Source: Bacillota bacterium
GTDB taxonomy: Bacteria; Bacillota; Sulfobacillia; JAJZYS01; JAJYTV01
DNA length: 5,424 bases
Direction of reading: 5' to 3'
Assembly: GCA_021792885.1 (NCBI GenBank)
Contig: JAJYTV010000153.1
Location: 1-5,424, forward strand
Part shown: piece by piece, positions 1 to 5,372 of the stretch
Position numbering within the stretch: the stretch's first letter is position 1
Layout of the letters: every line of letters begins with the position of its first letter
Position numbers and translations under genes: made by a program
The notes under the pieces: generated by a model
What the model was told of the DNA's origin: nothing
Databases searched by the model: none
Seen by the model: the letters and a program-made list of their open reading frames with translations, nothing else

Positions 1-20
1 GACGCCGCGCTAGGCAAAGC

Positions 21-932
21 CTAATCGTCGTAGATGCCCTTGCTCATGTAGCGCTCGGAGCTGTCAGGGAAGATCGTCGCGATGTTGCCCCGGCCCATGG
101 CGGCCGCCGTGCGCAGGCATGCGACGTAGGCGGCCCCGGACGAGCCGCCGGCCAGCACGCCGAACGTCCGCGCGAGTTCCTTGACGGCCGCGAAGGACTC
201 CTCGTCCGGGATCGTCTCGACGCGGTCGATGAGCGACATGTCGAGCGTCTCGGGGACGAACTCGTTGCCGATCCCCTCGACGCGGTGGGACCCCGCCGCT
301 CCTCCGCCGAAGACGGAACCCTCCGGTTCGACAAGGACGATGCGCACCCGCGGGTTCTGCTCGCGCAGGTAGCGCGCGACGCCCGTGAGCGTGCCGCCGC
401 TGCCGGCGCCCGCCACGAAGGCGTCGATCTGTCCGTCGAGCTGCTCGTAGAGCTCCGGACCTGTCGACAGGTAGTGTGCTTCGGGGTTCGCCGGGTTCGC
501 GAACTGCTGGGGAACGTAGCCCCCGAGTTCCCCGGCGAGGCGGTGGGCCTCGGCGATCGCGGTCTCCATACCTCCGCTGCGCGGCGTCGACACGATCTCG
601 GCGCCGAGCGCGCGCATCAGGCCCTGCTTCTCCTTCGAGAAGTGCTCCGGGACGACCATGATCACGCGCAGACCCTTGCCGACGGCGGCCAGCGCGAGCC
701 CGATGCCCGTGTTGCCCGCCGTCGGCTCGATCAGCGTGCCGCCCGGACGAAGCTTGCCCGTACGCAGCGCCTGCTCGATGATGTGGCGCCCCAGCCGGTC
801 CTTCACGCTGCCGCCGGGGTTGCAGTACTCGAGTTTGGCGAACAGGCGCACGCCACCTGGCAGCGCCTCGGGATGCAGTTCCAGCACTGGCGTTTGGCCG
901 ATCAGGTCTAGGACGCTCTGCGCGACCTGCAC
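21..932 (-). CDS. mccA: PLP-dependent cysteine synthase / O-acetylserine-dependent cystathionine beta-synthase (MccA-like)
   Basis: Fold-type II PLP enzyme of the CysK/CBS family, 303 residues, full family length and cytoplasmic. Seen in the sequence: the NPGGSVKDR motif with the PLP-binding lysine at residue 44, a TAGNTG substrate loop at 71-76 (Asn74 expected to contact PLP), the phosphate-binding GSGGT loop at 177-181, GGSSGAA near 262-268 and PDSSERY at 289-295. The start is GTG at 932, preceded 7 bases upstream by GGAGG (5'-GGAGGTGTCTTCGTG). The frame stays open upstream to 1388, but that part does not resemble the family. CysK enzymes usually have TSGNT; the Ala here, the RLFAKLE.NPGGSVKDRLG context and the PDSSERYMSK ending look, from memory, closest to Bacillus MccA. 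MccA joins O-acetylserine and homocysteine into cystathionine, the first step of reverse transsulfuration. The MccB partner would be expected downstream, outside the window. It is divergent from the MarR gene. The family is very secure; CysK versus MccA is a judgement from motifs. Confidence 0.93.
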   Translation of the reverse strand: MQVAQSVLDLIGQTPVLELHPEALPGGVRLFAKLEYCNPGGSVKDRLGRHIIEQALRTGKLRPGGTLIEPTAGNTGIGLALAAVGKGLRVIMVVPEHFSKEKQGLMRALGAEIVSTPRSGGMETAIAEAHRLAGELGGYVPQQFANPANPEAHYLSTGPELYEQLDGQIDAFVAGAGSGGTLTGVARYLREQNPRVRIVLVEPEGSVFGGGAAGSHRVEGIGNEFVPETLDMSLIDRVETIPDEESFAAVKELARTFGVLAGGSSGAAYVACLRTAAAMGRGNIATIFPDSSERYMSKGIYDD

Positions 933-960
933 GAAGACACCTCCGCTTTCTCGCCCCCGG

Positions 961-989
961 GCTTGTCCCACCCGCGGAGGGATGCAAGC
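961..989 (-). other. 5' leader hairpin before the mccA-like gene
   Basis: On the minus strand GCTTG (989-985) can pair with CAAGC (965-961). Inside it TCCC (982-979) pairs with GGGA (969-966), leaving a two-base bulge and a nine-base loop. The hairpin would lie almost at the 5' end of the predicted mRNA, about 17 bases upstream of the GGAGG site. No T-run follows, so it is not an intrinsic terminator. It might affect mRNA stability or translation, or have no role. Confidence 0.3.
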
Positions 990-999
990 ACCCCCGCTT

Positions 1000-1028
1000 A
1001 TGATAGCCTTCCGGCCGGAGGGTGGCGA
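1000..1028 (-). promoter_or_regulatory. candidate promoter of the mccA-like gene
   Basis: Reading the minus strand, TATCAT (1005-1000) matches the -10 consensus at 5 of 6 positions. TCGCCA (1028-1023), 17 bases upstream, matches the -35 consensus at 4 of 6. Transcription would start near 993, giving a leader of about 60 bases before the GTG at 932. The -35 box is weak, and a near-palindrome (CCTTCCGGCCGGAGGG on the plus strand, 1007-1022, one T:G mismatch) fills the spacer and could be an operator. No promoter activity can be shown from sequence alone. Confidence 0.35.
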
Positions 1029-1108
1029 CGGGACGCGTTCCCTTCGCACCGAATCCTTGGAACTTTTCCTTCGTCGCAGGTCTTCCCAGACAGGGCGTCT
1101 TCCTGCCG

Positions 1109-1134
1109 GTCGGGCGCCCGACGATCGGCGCCGA
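1109..1134. repeat. two adjacent GC-rich palindromes
   Basis: GTCGGGCGCCCGAC at 1109-1122 is a perfect 14-base palindrome. Two bases further, TCGGCGCCGA at 1125-1134 is a perfect 10-base palindrome. The centres lie 14 bases apart and both share the TCGG...CGCC core. They could be paired sites for a dimeric regulator. They are far from both predicted promoters, and palindromes of this length are not very rare in GC-rich DNA, so function is uncertain. Confidence 0.4.
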
Positions 1135-1205
1135 CGGTGCCCACGCCATCTGCCGCGCGCTCTTGCCACGCAATCTTGTGCCGATGCACCTACCGCACGC
1201 CAGCG

Positions 1206-1320
1206 GTGAACTTCCTCGAAACGGCCGACGCATTCCACGCGCGAGGCGAGAAGCTCGTAAAGTTGCCGAGCGGCTTCGAAGCGGACGAGCTGGTGCACGG
1301 AGCCCAGTCCTTGCGGTCCC
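1206..1320 (+). pseudogene. possible remnant of a protein-coding gene
   Basis: The plus-strand frame beginning at GTG 1206 reads VNFLETADAFHARGEKLVKL and continues with SGFEADELVHGAQSL before turning into proline/arginine/glycine-rich text. Over 38 codons, 32 end in G or C, and the residues look like a normal soluble protein. There is no ribosome binding site before the GTG, and the frame runs on into marR without a stop. I do not recognise the family. It may be the decayed piece of a lost gene, or a chance open frame; the minus strand of the same stretch also reads plausibly, which weakens the case. Confidence 0.22.
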
Positions 1321-1405
1321 CGCACCGCCCCTGGCCTGGAGCTCCCAGCCGCTTGCGCGGCGCCGCCCGGCCGGGAGGTGCCGCGCATTTCTCACGTTTC
1401 TCTGG

Positions 1406-1433
1406 TTGCGTTCGTTTGCATTGCGTGTATAAT
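1406..1433 (+). promoter_or_regulatory. sigma-70-type promoter of the marR-MFS operon
   Basis: A perfect TATAAT -10 box lies at 1428-1433, with TTGCGT as the -35 box at 1406-1411 and a 16-base spacer. It is set in a locally AT-richer stretch within very GC-rich DNA. The expected start of transcription, about 7 bases after the -10 box, falls at 1440-1441, on the A of the marR ATG. TTGC recurs at 1406, 1416, 1421 and 1433, and CATTG (1419-1423) faces CAATG (1445-1449) around the -10 box and start codon. These are weak candidates for an autoregulatory MarR operator. Confidence 0.72.
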
Positions 1434-1440
1434 TGCACTT

Positions 1441-1920
1441 ATGACAATGACCAACGCCGAGCTCGCACCAGAGGTGCACGAGCTCCTGCGCACGTATGTC
1501 GACGCGATTCTGCTCGTCGAGCCGCTGCAGCTCAAGCTCTGGAAGTCCGCCGGCGTGACGCTGACCCAGCTGCGCATCCTGCGGGTGCTGCGGGAGGGCA
1601 AGCAGAGCGCCAGCGACCTCGCCCAGGCGGCAGGGCTTTCCGCCCCTTCCCTGACGCGCGTGCTCGACCGGCTCGAAGAACTTGAGCTCGTCGCGCGCGT
1701 TCCTGACCCGGAGGACCGGCGGCGCGTCTACGCCGAGCTCTTGGACCGCGGCCGGTCTCTGATCAACGGACGCAACATCTGGCAGGGAACCGCGATCGCC
1801 GATGCCGCCGCCGCGCTCAGCCCGCAGGAGCGGCGCGCGCTGATCGCCGCCCTGCGCGGGTTCGTTTCACGCGTCTTGGCGCTGCAGGAGCAGGAACCGG
1901 ACGCAAGATCGAAAGTTTGA
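1441..1920 (+). CDS. MarR family winged-helix transcriptional regulator
   Basis: A 159-residue DNA-binding regulator of usual MarR length. Residues 8-35 form the N-terminal dimerisation helix. LTQLRILRVL (41-50) begins the winged-helix domain, SASDLAQAAGLS (56-67) and the following APSLTRVLDRLEELELV form the helix-turn-helix with the recognition helix, and DPEDRRRVYAEL (89-100) is the characteristic DxxDRR wing. C-terminal helices (about 126-150) complete the dimer interface. The start is ATG 1441. No Shine-Dalgarno sequence precedes it, and the promoter places transcription start at the ATG itself, so the message is probably leaderless. It ends 20 bases before the DHA2 transporter gene and is almost certainly co-transcribed with it. 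By analogy with other MarR/efflux pairs it probably represses its own operon until a toxic or phenolic ligand binds; the ligand cannot be read from the sequence. Confidence 0.93.
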   Translation: MTMTNAELAPEVHELLRTYVDAILLVEPLQLKLWKSAGVTLTQLRILRVLREGKQSASDLAQAAGLSAPSLTRVLDRLEELELVARVPDPEDRRRVYAELLDRGRSLINGRNIWQGTAIADAAAALSPQERRALIAALRGFVSRVLALQEQEPDARSKV

Positions 1921-1940
1921 GACGGAGGCTGAAGATCCGT

Positions 1941-3680
1941 ATGAGCGAACCGAAGGTTGGCGGTCCAGCCTATAAGTGGATCGCGCTTTCCAACACCACC
2001 CTTGGCGTCCTCATGGCGGCGATGAACCAGACGATCGTGATGATCTCGCTGCCGATGATCTTCCGCGGCCTGCACGTGAACCCCCTCGGCAGTGGCCAGA
2101 CCGGACTCCTGCTCTGGGTCCTGATGGGCTACACCGCCGCGACGACCGTCCTTCTCGTCACGGTAGGGCGCATCTCCGACACGTACGGACGGGTACGTTT
2201 CTACAACCTCGGCTTCGTCGTCTTCACGGTCGGCTCGCTGCTCTCCGCCCTGACGCCGGGCATCGGCGCCGCGGGCGAGCTGGAGCTGATCGTCTTCCGG
2301 GTCATCCAGGGCATCGGCGGCGCCTTCCTCTTCGCGAACAGCGCCGCGATCCTCACCGACGCCTTCCCGCCGACCCAGCGCGGGCTGGCGCTTGGCGTGA
2401 ACCAGATCGCCTTGATCGGCGGCAGCGTGCTCGGCCTGGTGCTGGGCGGCGTGCTCGCCTCGATCGACTGGCGACTCGTCTTCCTCGTCTCGACCCCGAT
2501 CGGCCTCCTGGGGACGGTCTGGGCCTACCTGAAGCTGCAGGAGATCGGCGTGCGCACCAGGCGCCGCCTGGACATCTGGGGCAACCTCACGTTCGGCGTG
2601 GGGCTGACCGCGCTGATGATCGGCCTCACCTCGGTGCTGATGCCGTACAAGACCGCTCCGATGGGCTGGGGAGACCCTTTGGTCCAGGGCGCGCTCGCCT
2701 GCGGCGCCTTGCTCCTCGCCATCTTCCTCTGGATCGAGTCCCGCGTCCCGGACCCGATGTTCGAACTGCGCCTCTTCCGCATCCGGCCGTTCTGGGCTGG
2801 CAACCTGAGCGGCTTCCTCGCCTCGCTCAGCCGGGGCGGCCTGCAGTTCATGCTGATCATCTGGCTGCAGGGCATCTGGCTGCCGCTGCACGGCGTGGCG
2901 TTCTCCCAGACGCCGCTGCTCGCGGGCCTCGACACGCTGCCGATGATGGTCGGCTTCGTGATCGCAGGGCCGATCAGCGGCATGCTCTCAGACCGCTACG
3001 GCGCCCGCGCCTTCTCGACCATCGGGATGGTGCTCTCGGGCCTCGGCTTCCTCCTGCTGACCACCTTGCCCGCCGATTTCAACTTCCCCGTGTTCGCGGC
3101 CTACCTCGCGTTGATGGGCATCGGCATGGGCCTCTTCTCCTCGCCCAACGCGGCGTCGATCATGAGCGCCGTGCCGGCCCAGCACCGAGGCGCCGCCTCC
3201 GGGATGCGCGCGACGTTCCAGAACGCCGGCATGATGATGAGCATGGCGACGTTCTTCACGATCGCGATCGCCGGCCTCTCGGCCCACTTGCCGCCGGCGC
3301 TGAAGAGCGGACTGACGCACGCGGGGCTGCCGCTGCCGCTCGCCGTGGGCATCTCGCACCTCCCACCGGTCGCCGCCCTGTTCTCGGCCCTGCTCGGCTA
3401 CAACCCGCTCAGTAGCCTGCTGAAGCCGAACATCCTGGGCGCGTTGCCGGCGGCGGTGCGGCAGAACCTGCTCGCCCCCCACTTCTTCGCCCACCTCATC
3501 GCGACGCCGTTCAGCGAGAGCCTGCACACCGTGTTCTACATCTCCCTCGGCCTGTCGCTCGTCGCGGCTCTCGCATCCTTGATGCGCGGCAAGCACTACA
3601 TCGAGGAACTGCACGGCCCCTCGGCCGAACGATCCTCGCTCGACCCCGCCGCCGTACCGGCCGCCGAACCGACCGACTGA
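1941..3680 (+). CDS. DHA2-type (14-TM) MFS multidrug efflux transporter
   Basis: A 579-residue integral membrane protein of the EmrB/QacA-like drug:H+ antiporter group, slightly longer than the usual 470-550. The N-terminal TM helix covers about residues 14-42 (LGVLMAAMNQTIVMISLP). MFS motif A, GRISDTYGRVR, is at 76-86 in the TM2-3 loop, and a second motif A-like GMLSDRYGAR lies at 347-356 in the second half. The helix containing GGSVLGLVLGG (160-170) corresponds to antiporter motif C, with Leu where Pro is usual. Asn29 stands where many DHA2 proteins have Asp in the D1 motif. A long loop (about 449-520) precedes the last helix (525-548), and the tail is hydrophilic. The start is ATG 1941 with GGAGG at 1924-1928; the 12-base spacing is long. 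An in-frame TTG at 1917 overlapping the marR stop is less likely. It probably exports a toxic compound sensed by the upstream MarR protein; the substrate is unknown. Confidence 0.93.
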   Translation: MSEPKVGGPAYKWIALSNTTLGVLMAAMNQTIVMISLPMIFRGLHVNPLGSGQTGLLLWVLMGYTAATTVLLVTVGRISDTYGRVRFYNLGFVVFTVGSLLSALTPGIGAAGELELIVFRVIQGIGGAFLFANSAAILTDAFPPTQRGLALGVNQIALIGGSVLGLVLGGVLASIDWRLVFLVSTPIGLLGTVWAYLKLQEIGVRTRRRLDIWGNLTFGVGLTALMIGLTSVLMPYKTAPMGWGDPLVQGALACGALLLAIFLWIESRVPDPMFELRLFRIRPFWAGNLSGFLASLSRGGLQFMLIIWLQGIWLPLHGVAFSQTPLLAGLDTLPMMVGFVIAGPISGMLSDRYGARAFSTIGMVLSGLGFLLLTTLPADFNFPVFAAYLALMGIGMGLFSSPNAASIMSAVPAQHRGAASGMRATFQNAGMMMSMATFFTIAIAGLSAHLPPALKSGLTHAGLPLPLAVGISHLPPVAALFSALLGYNPLSSLLKPNILGALPAAVRQNLLAPHFFAHLIATPFSESLHTVFYISLGLSLVAALASLMRGKHYIEELHGPSAERSSLDPAAVPAAEPTD

Positions 3681-3696
3681 TCCAGAGCGAATGGGC

Positions 3697-3725
3697 GGAC
3701 TCCCCCGCTGGATGCGGGGGAGTCC
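3697..3725 (+). terminator. intrinsic terminator of the marR-MFS operon
   Basis: GGACTCCCCCGC (3697-3708) and GCGGGGGAGTCC (3714-3725) form a perfect 12-base-pair stem with a five-base TGGAT loop, starting 16 bases after the MFS stop codon. The stem is followed by TTTGCGTT, a short and imperfect U-tract, as is common in GC-rich genomes. The opposite strand has no T-run on its side, so termination is for plus-strand transcripts. Confidence 0.88.
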
Positions 3726-3777
3726 TTTGCGTTGCCGGTCCACGGAAGGCGAGTGCCCCGCAGCACCCTGCGCACGG

Positions 3778-3783
3778 TATGAT
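3778..3783 (+). promoter_or_regulatory. possible -10 box for the Kelch-ABC unit
   Basis: TATGAT at 3778-3783 matches the -10 consensus at 5 of 6 positions and is the only AT-rich element between the terminator and the Kelch gene. No convincing -35 box lies 16-18 bases upstream. Transcription would begin near 3790, just before the 3796-3830 hairpin. Since a strong terminator precedes this gene, a promoter is needed somewhere in 3726-3848. Confidence 0.3.
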
Positions 3784-3795
3784 GATGGGAGCATC

Positions 3796-3830
3796 GCGTT
3801 CTGCCTTCCGCACAGCGGCCGGCAGAACGC
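3796..3830 (+). other. 5' leader hairpin upstream of the Kelch gene
   Basis: GCGTTCTGCC (3796-3805) and GGCAGAACGC (3821-3830) form a perfect 10-base-pair stem. Within it CCG (3808-3810) pairs with CGG (3816-3818) across a symmetric TT/CC internal loop, closing a CACAG loop. No T-run follows, so it is not a terminator. It ends six bases before the ribosome binding site and would lie near the 5' end of the mRNA. It may stabilise the transcript or serve as a binding site. Confidence 0.5.
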
Positions 3831-3851
3831 CTCCAGGGAGGTTCCTCCGTG
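3830..3851 (+). promoter_or_regulatory. ribosome binding site flanked by two anti-SD-like sequences, with GTG start
   Basis: GGGAGG at 3836-3841 lies 7 bases before GTG 3849, an ideal distance, and decides the start of the Kelch gene. The GGAGG core is flanked by CCTCC on both sides (3830-3834 and 3844-3848). Either copy could in principle mask it, for example as GGAG-GTTC-CTCC, a four-pair stem with a tetraloop. This may simply reflect base composition, or may tune translation. Confidence 0.6.
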
Positions 3852-4813
3852 CGACGCTTCGCCCTGATCGCAGCCTTCGCCGTTCTGCTCACGGGTGCGG
3901 ACAAGCCGCAGCGCCAGTTCCGCACCATCGCGCCGCGAAGACGGCAAAGACAGCCAAGACGCCTCCGCCGGTGCGCGGCTTCACCTTGACCCACCTGACC
4001 GACCTGCCGGCCGCCACGGACCGCCTCTCCGCCGTGGCGTTCCAGGGCAGCGTGTACATCTTCGGCGGCCTGCGCCAGAGCGGCTCCACGACGGCGATCT
4101 ACCGCCTGCAGGGCACGAGCCTCGCGGCGGCGGGCAGCCTGCCGCTGCCTGTGCACGACCTCGCCGCGGCACCGCTTGGCTCCCGCATCCTCGTGATGGG
4201 CGGCGGTCAGGTGGCGAGCTCCCCGCAGATCTTCGCCTACGTTCCAAAGACGGCGCGGATCGCCAGGTACTCGCAGTTTCCCACGCCGCTCTCCGACCTT
4301 GCGGCGGCCGTGCTGGGGAAGGACATCTACGTGTTCGGCGGCTTCACGGGCAGCGTCTTCTCGTCCGCCATCTACCGCATCTCGCCAAGCGGCGTGCAGC
4401 GGGTCGGCAGCCTTCCGCTCGGCCTGCGCTACACCGGTGCCGCGGCGCTCGACGGGAGTGTCTACCTCTTCGGCGGGCTCGGCGTGCAGGGCTATCAGTC
4501 CGCGATCTACCGCTTCACACCGGGCAAGGACGTGCAGGAGATCGGCCACCTGCCGGTCGCCGCGGCGCTGCCGATCGTCGCGCCGGCGGACGGCGGCATC
4601 GTGGTGCTTGGCGGAGAGTCCGGGGTGAACCAGGACCTTTCCGCCGTCTACTTCTTCACGCCGCAGGGCGGCCTCCGGACGATCGGCAGCCTGCCGCGCC
4701 CCCTGGGCTACGGCGCGCTCGTCCCCCTGGGCGGCAGCCGTCTCGACGTGATCGGCGGCGAGGACGGCGCCGTGCAGGGGACGGGCATCTACGCGCTCGA
4801 CCTCACGCACTGA
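3849..4813 (+). CDS. Kelch-repeat six-bladed beta-propeller lipoprotein, with a frameshift at the lipobox
   Basis: From GTG 3849, with a strong GGGAGG site, the frame reads MRRFALIAAFAVLLTG, a lipoprotein signal peptide. It then becomes ADKPQ and stops at 3987-3989. The propeller lies in the -1 frame, where the same bases read GCGQAAAPVP. One extra G in the run 3893-3895 would join them as LLTG-C17-GQ, a canonical lipobox, giving 321 residues ending at TGA 4811-4813. After an Ala/Lys/Thr/Pro linker (17-43) come six Kelch blades. Their di-glycine motifs (FGG, MGG, FGG, FGG, LGG, IGG) lie near residues 73, 118, 164, 209, 255 and 303, a spacing of 45-48 residues, and sequences such as SAIYRISPSG follow them. 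The predicted protein is exported, lipid-anchored and ligand- or protein-binding; no catalytic residues were recognised. An in-frame ATG at 3779 has no ribosome binding site and no signal peptide. The ABC ATPase gene follows 28 bases downstream. The propeller is secure; the frameshift may be real or a sequence error. Confidence 0.85.
3935..3961 (+). repeat. nine-base coding repeat, three copies (Ala-Lys-Thr)
   Basis: In the Kelch frame, codons gcg aag acg, gca aag aca and gcc aag acg encode AKT three times, just after the lipobox region and before Pro-Pro-Pro. The copies differ only at third positions. It forms part of a flexible basic linker between the lipid anchor and the propeller. Short coding repeats like this can change copy number. 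Confidence 0.6.
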
Positions 4814-4841
4814 GGCGCGGGACCTGGAGGTGAACAACACC

Positions 4842-5372
4842 GTGCAGTCGGAAAGGGTGCCCGCGCTCGCAGCGACGGGCCTCTTCTACCGCTACGGATC
4901 GTACGAGGCGCTCTCGGGCGTCGACCTCACGCTCGAGGCCGGCGCGATCGACGTGCTCTTGGGCACCAACGGGGCAGGAAAGTCGACGCTCTTGCGCTGT
5001 CTTGCCGGCTGGTACCGGCCGGAACGCGGCAGCGTCACGCTGGGCAAGAGGCCGCTGCAGGCGGCAGCGGCGCGGGTCGGGCGGCCCGTGCTCGTACCGG
5101 ATACGCCGTGCTTCTACGCCGAGCTGAACGCATGGGAGCACCTGCAGTTCACCTCGCAGCTCTACGGGCGCAGGGCCTGGCAAGGGGAGGCGGCGCGACT
5201 GCTCGCGGCGTTCGGGCTCGCGGGACACGAGCAGGCCTATGCCTCCTCGTTCTCGCGCGGCATGCAATACAAGCTCGCCCTGGCGATCGCGCTCCTGGCG
5301 CAGCCGGCCGTGCTCCTTCTCGACGAGCCGTTCGGCCCGCTCGACAGCGAGTCTGCGGCGACGCCGGCCTGA
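4842..5372 (+). CDS. ABC transporter ATP-binding protein, cut off before the H-loop
   Basis: The readable part is 176 residues; intact ABC ATPases have 200-310. Walker A GTNGAGKST is at residues 41-49, the signature region SSFSRGMQ at 135-142 (a variant of LSGGQ), Walker B VLLLDEP at 157-163, and the D-loop GPLD at 165-168. At the Q-loop position, VPDTP (85-89) has Asp where Gln is usual. The FSRGMQ signature and DEPFGPLD resemble ATPases of ABC-2-type exporters. The reading frame ends eight residues after the D-loop, so the H-loop and C-terminal part are missing. The start is GTG 4842: GGAGGTGA at 4826-4833 is a full match to the 16S 3' end, 8 bases upstream. A GTG at 4830 overlaps that site and is unlikely. 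It is probably co-transcribed with the Kelch lipoprotein gene. A permease is expected beyond the window. Either a frame error near 5350 or a genuine truncation explains the end. Confidence 0.85.
   Translation: MQSERVPALAATGLFYRYGSYEALSGVDLTLEAGAIDVLLGTNGAGKSTLLRCLAGWYRPERGSVTLGKRPLQAAAARVGRPVLVPDTPCFYAELNAWEHLQFTSQLYGRRAWQGEAARLLAAFGLAGHEQAYASSFSRGMQYKLALAIALLAQPAVLLLDEPFGPLDSESAATPA

Larger units (their letters stand above)
933..1440. other. 508-base divergent intergenic region
   Basis: No complete gene with a ribosome binding site was found between the mccA-like gene (minus) and the marR gene (plus). The region holds the candidate mccA promoter and leader hairpin near 961-1028, a short GGGACGCGTTCCC inverted repeat at 1031-1043, adjacent perfect palindromes at 1109-1134, a coding-like but startless stretch at 1206-1320, and the marR promoter at 1406-1433. 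Several frames stay open here on both strands, as expected in GC-rich DNA. About 300 bases (1030-1330) have no assigned role, which is long for a simple divergent promoter region. Confidence 0.6.

Noticed and set aside
11..23. Terminator hairpin at the end of the mccA-like gene (TAGGC-AAA-GCCTA)
   Set aside because: Only five base pairs, overlaps the stop codon and has no T-run; too weak to call.
961..989. T-box riboswitch before the mccA-like gene (GGGTGGGAC resembles the GGGTGGNAC core)
   Set aside because: The CCGCG that should follow is absent, the predicted leader is only about 60 bases, and no stem I or specifier loop was seen.
933..1388. N-terminal extension of the cysteine synthase frame up to 1388 on the minus strand
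   Set aside because: It adds about 152 arginine-rich residues unlike the family. The GTG at 932 has an ideal ribosome binding site and gives the normal family length.
1728..2891. Long minus-strand open frame opposite marR and the MFS gene
   Set aside because: The product is rich in Glu, Asp, Gln, Arg and His with no domain; it is the antisense shadow of GC-rich coding DNA, and the plus strand encodes recognisable proteins.
3887..3900. Programmed -1 ribosomal frameshifting in the Kelch gene
   Set aside because: ACGGGTGC contains no X-XXY-YYZ slippery heptamer, and joining frames this way would not be expected inside a signal peptide. A lost base is simpler.
3596..4840. Long minus-strand open frame opposite the Kelch gene
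   Set aside because: Arginine/alanine-rich shadow with no start signal; the plus strand encodes six clear Kelch repeats.
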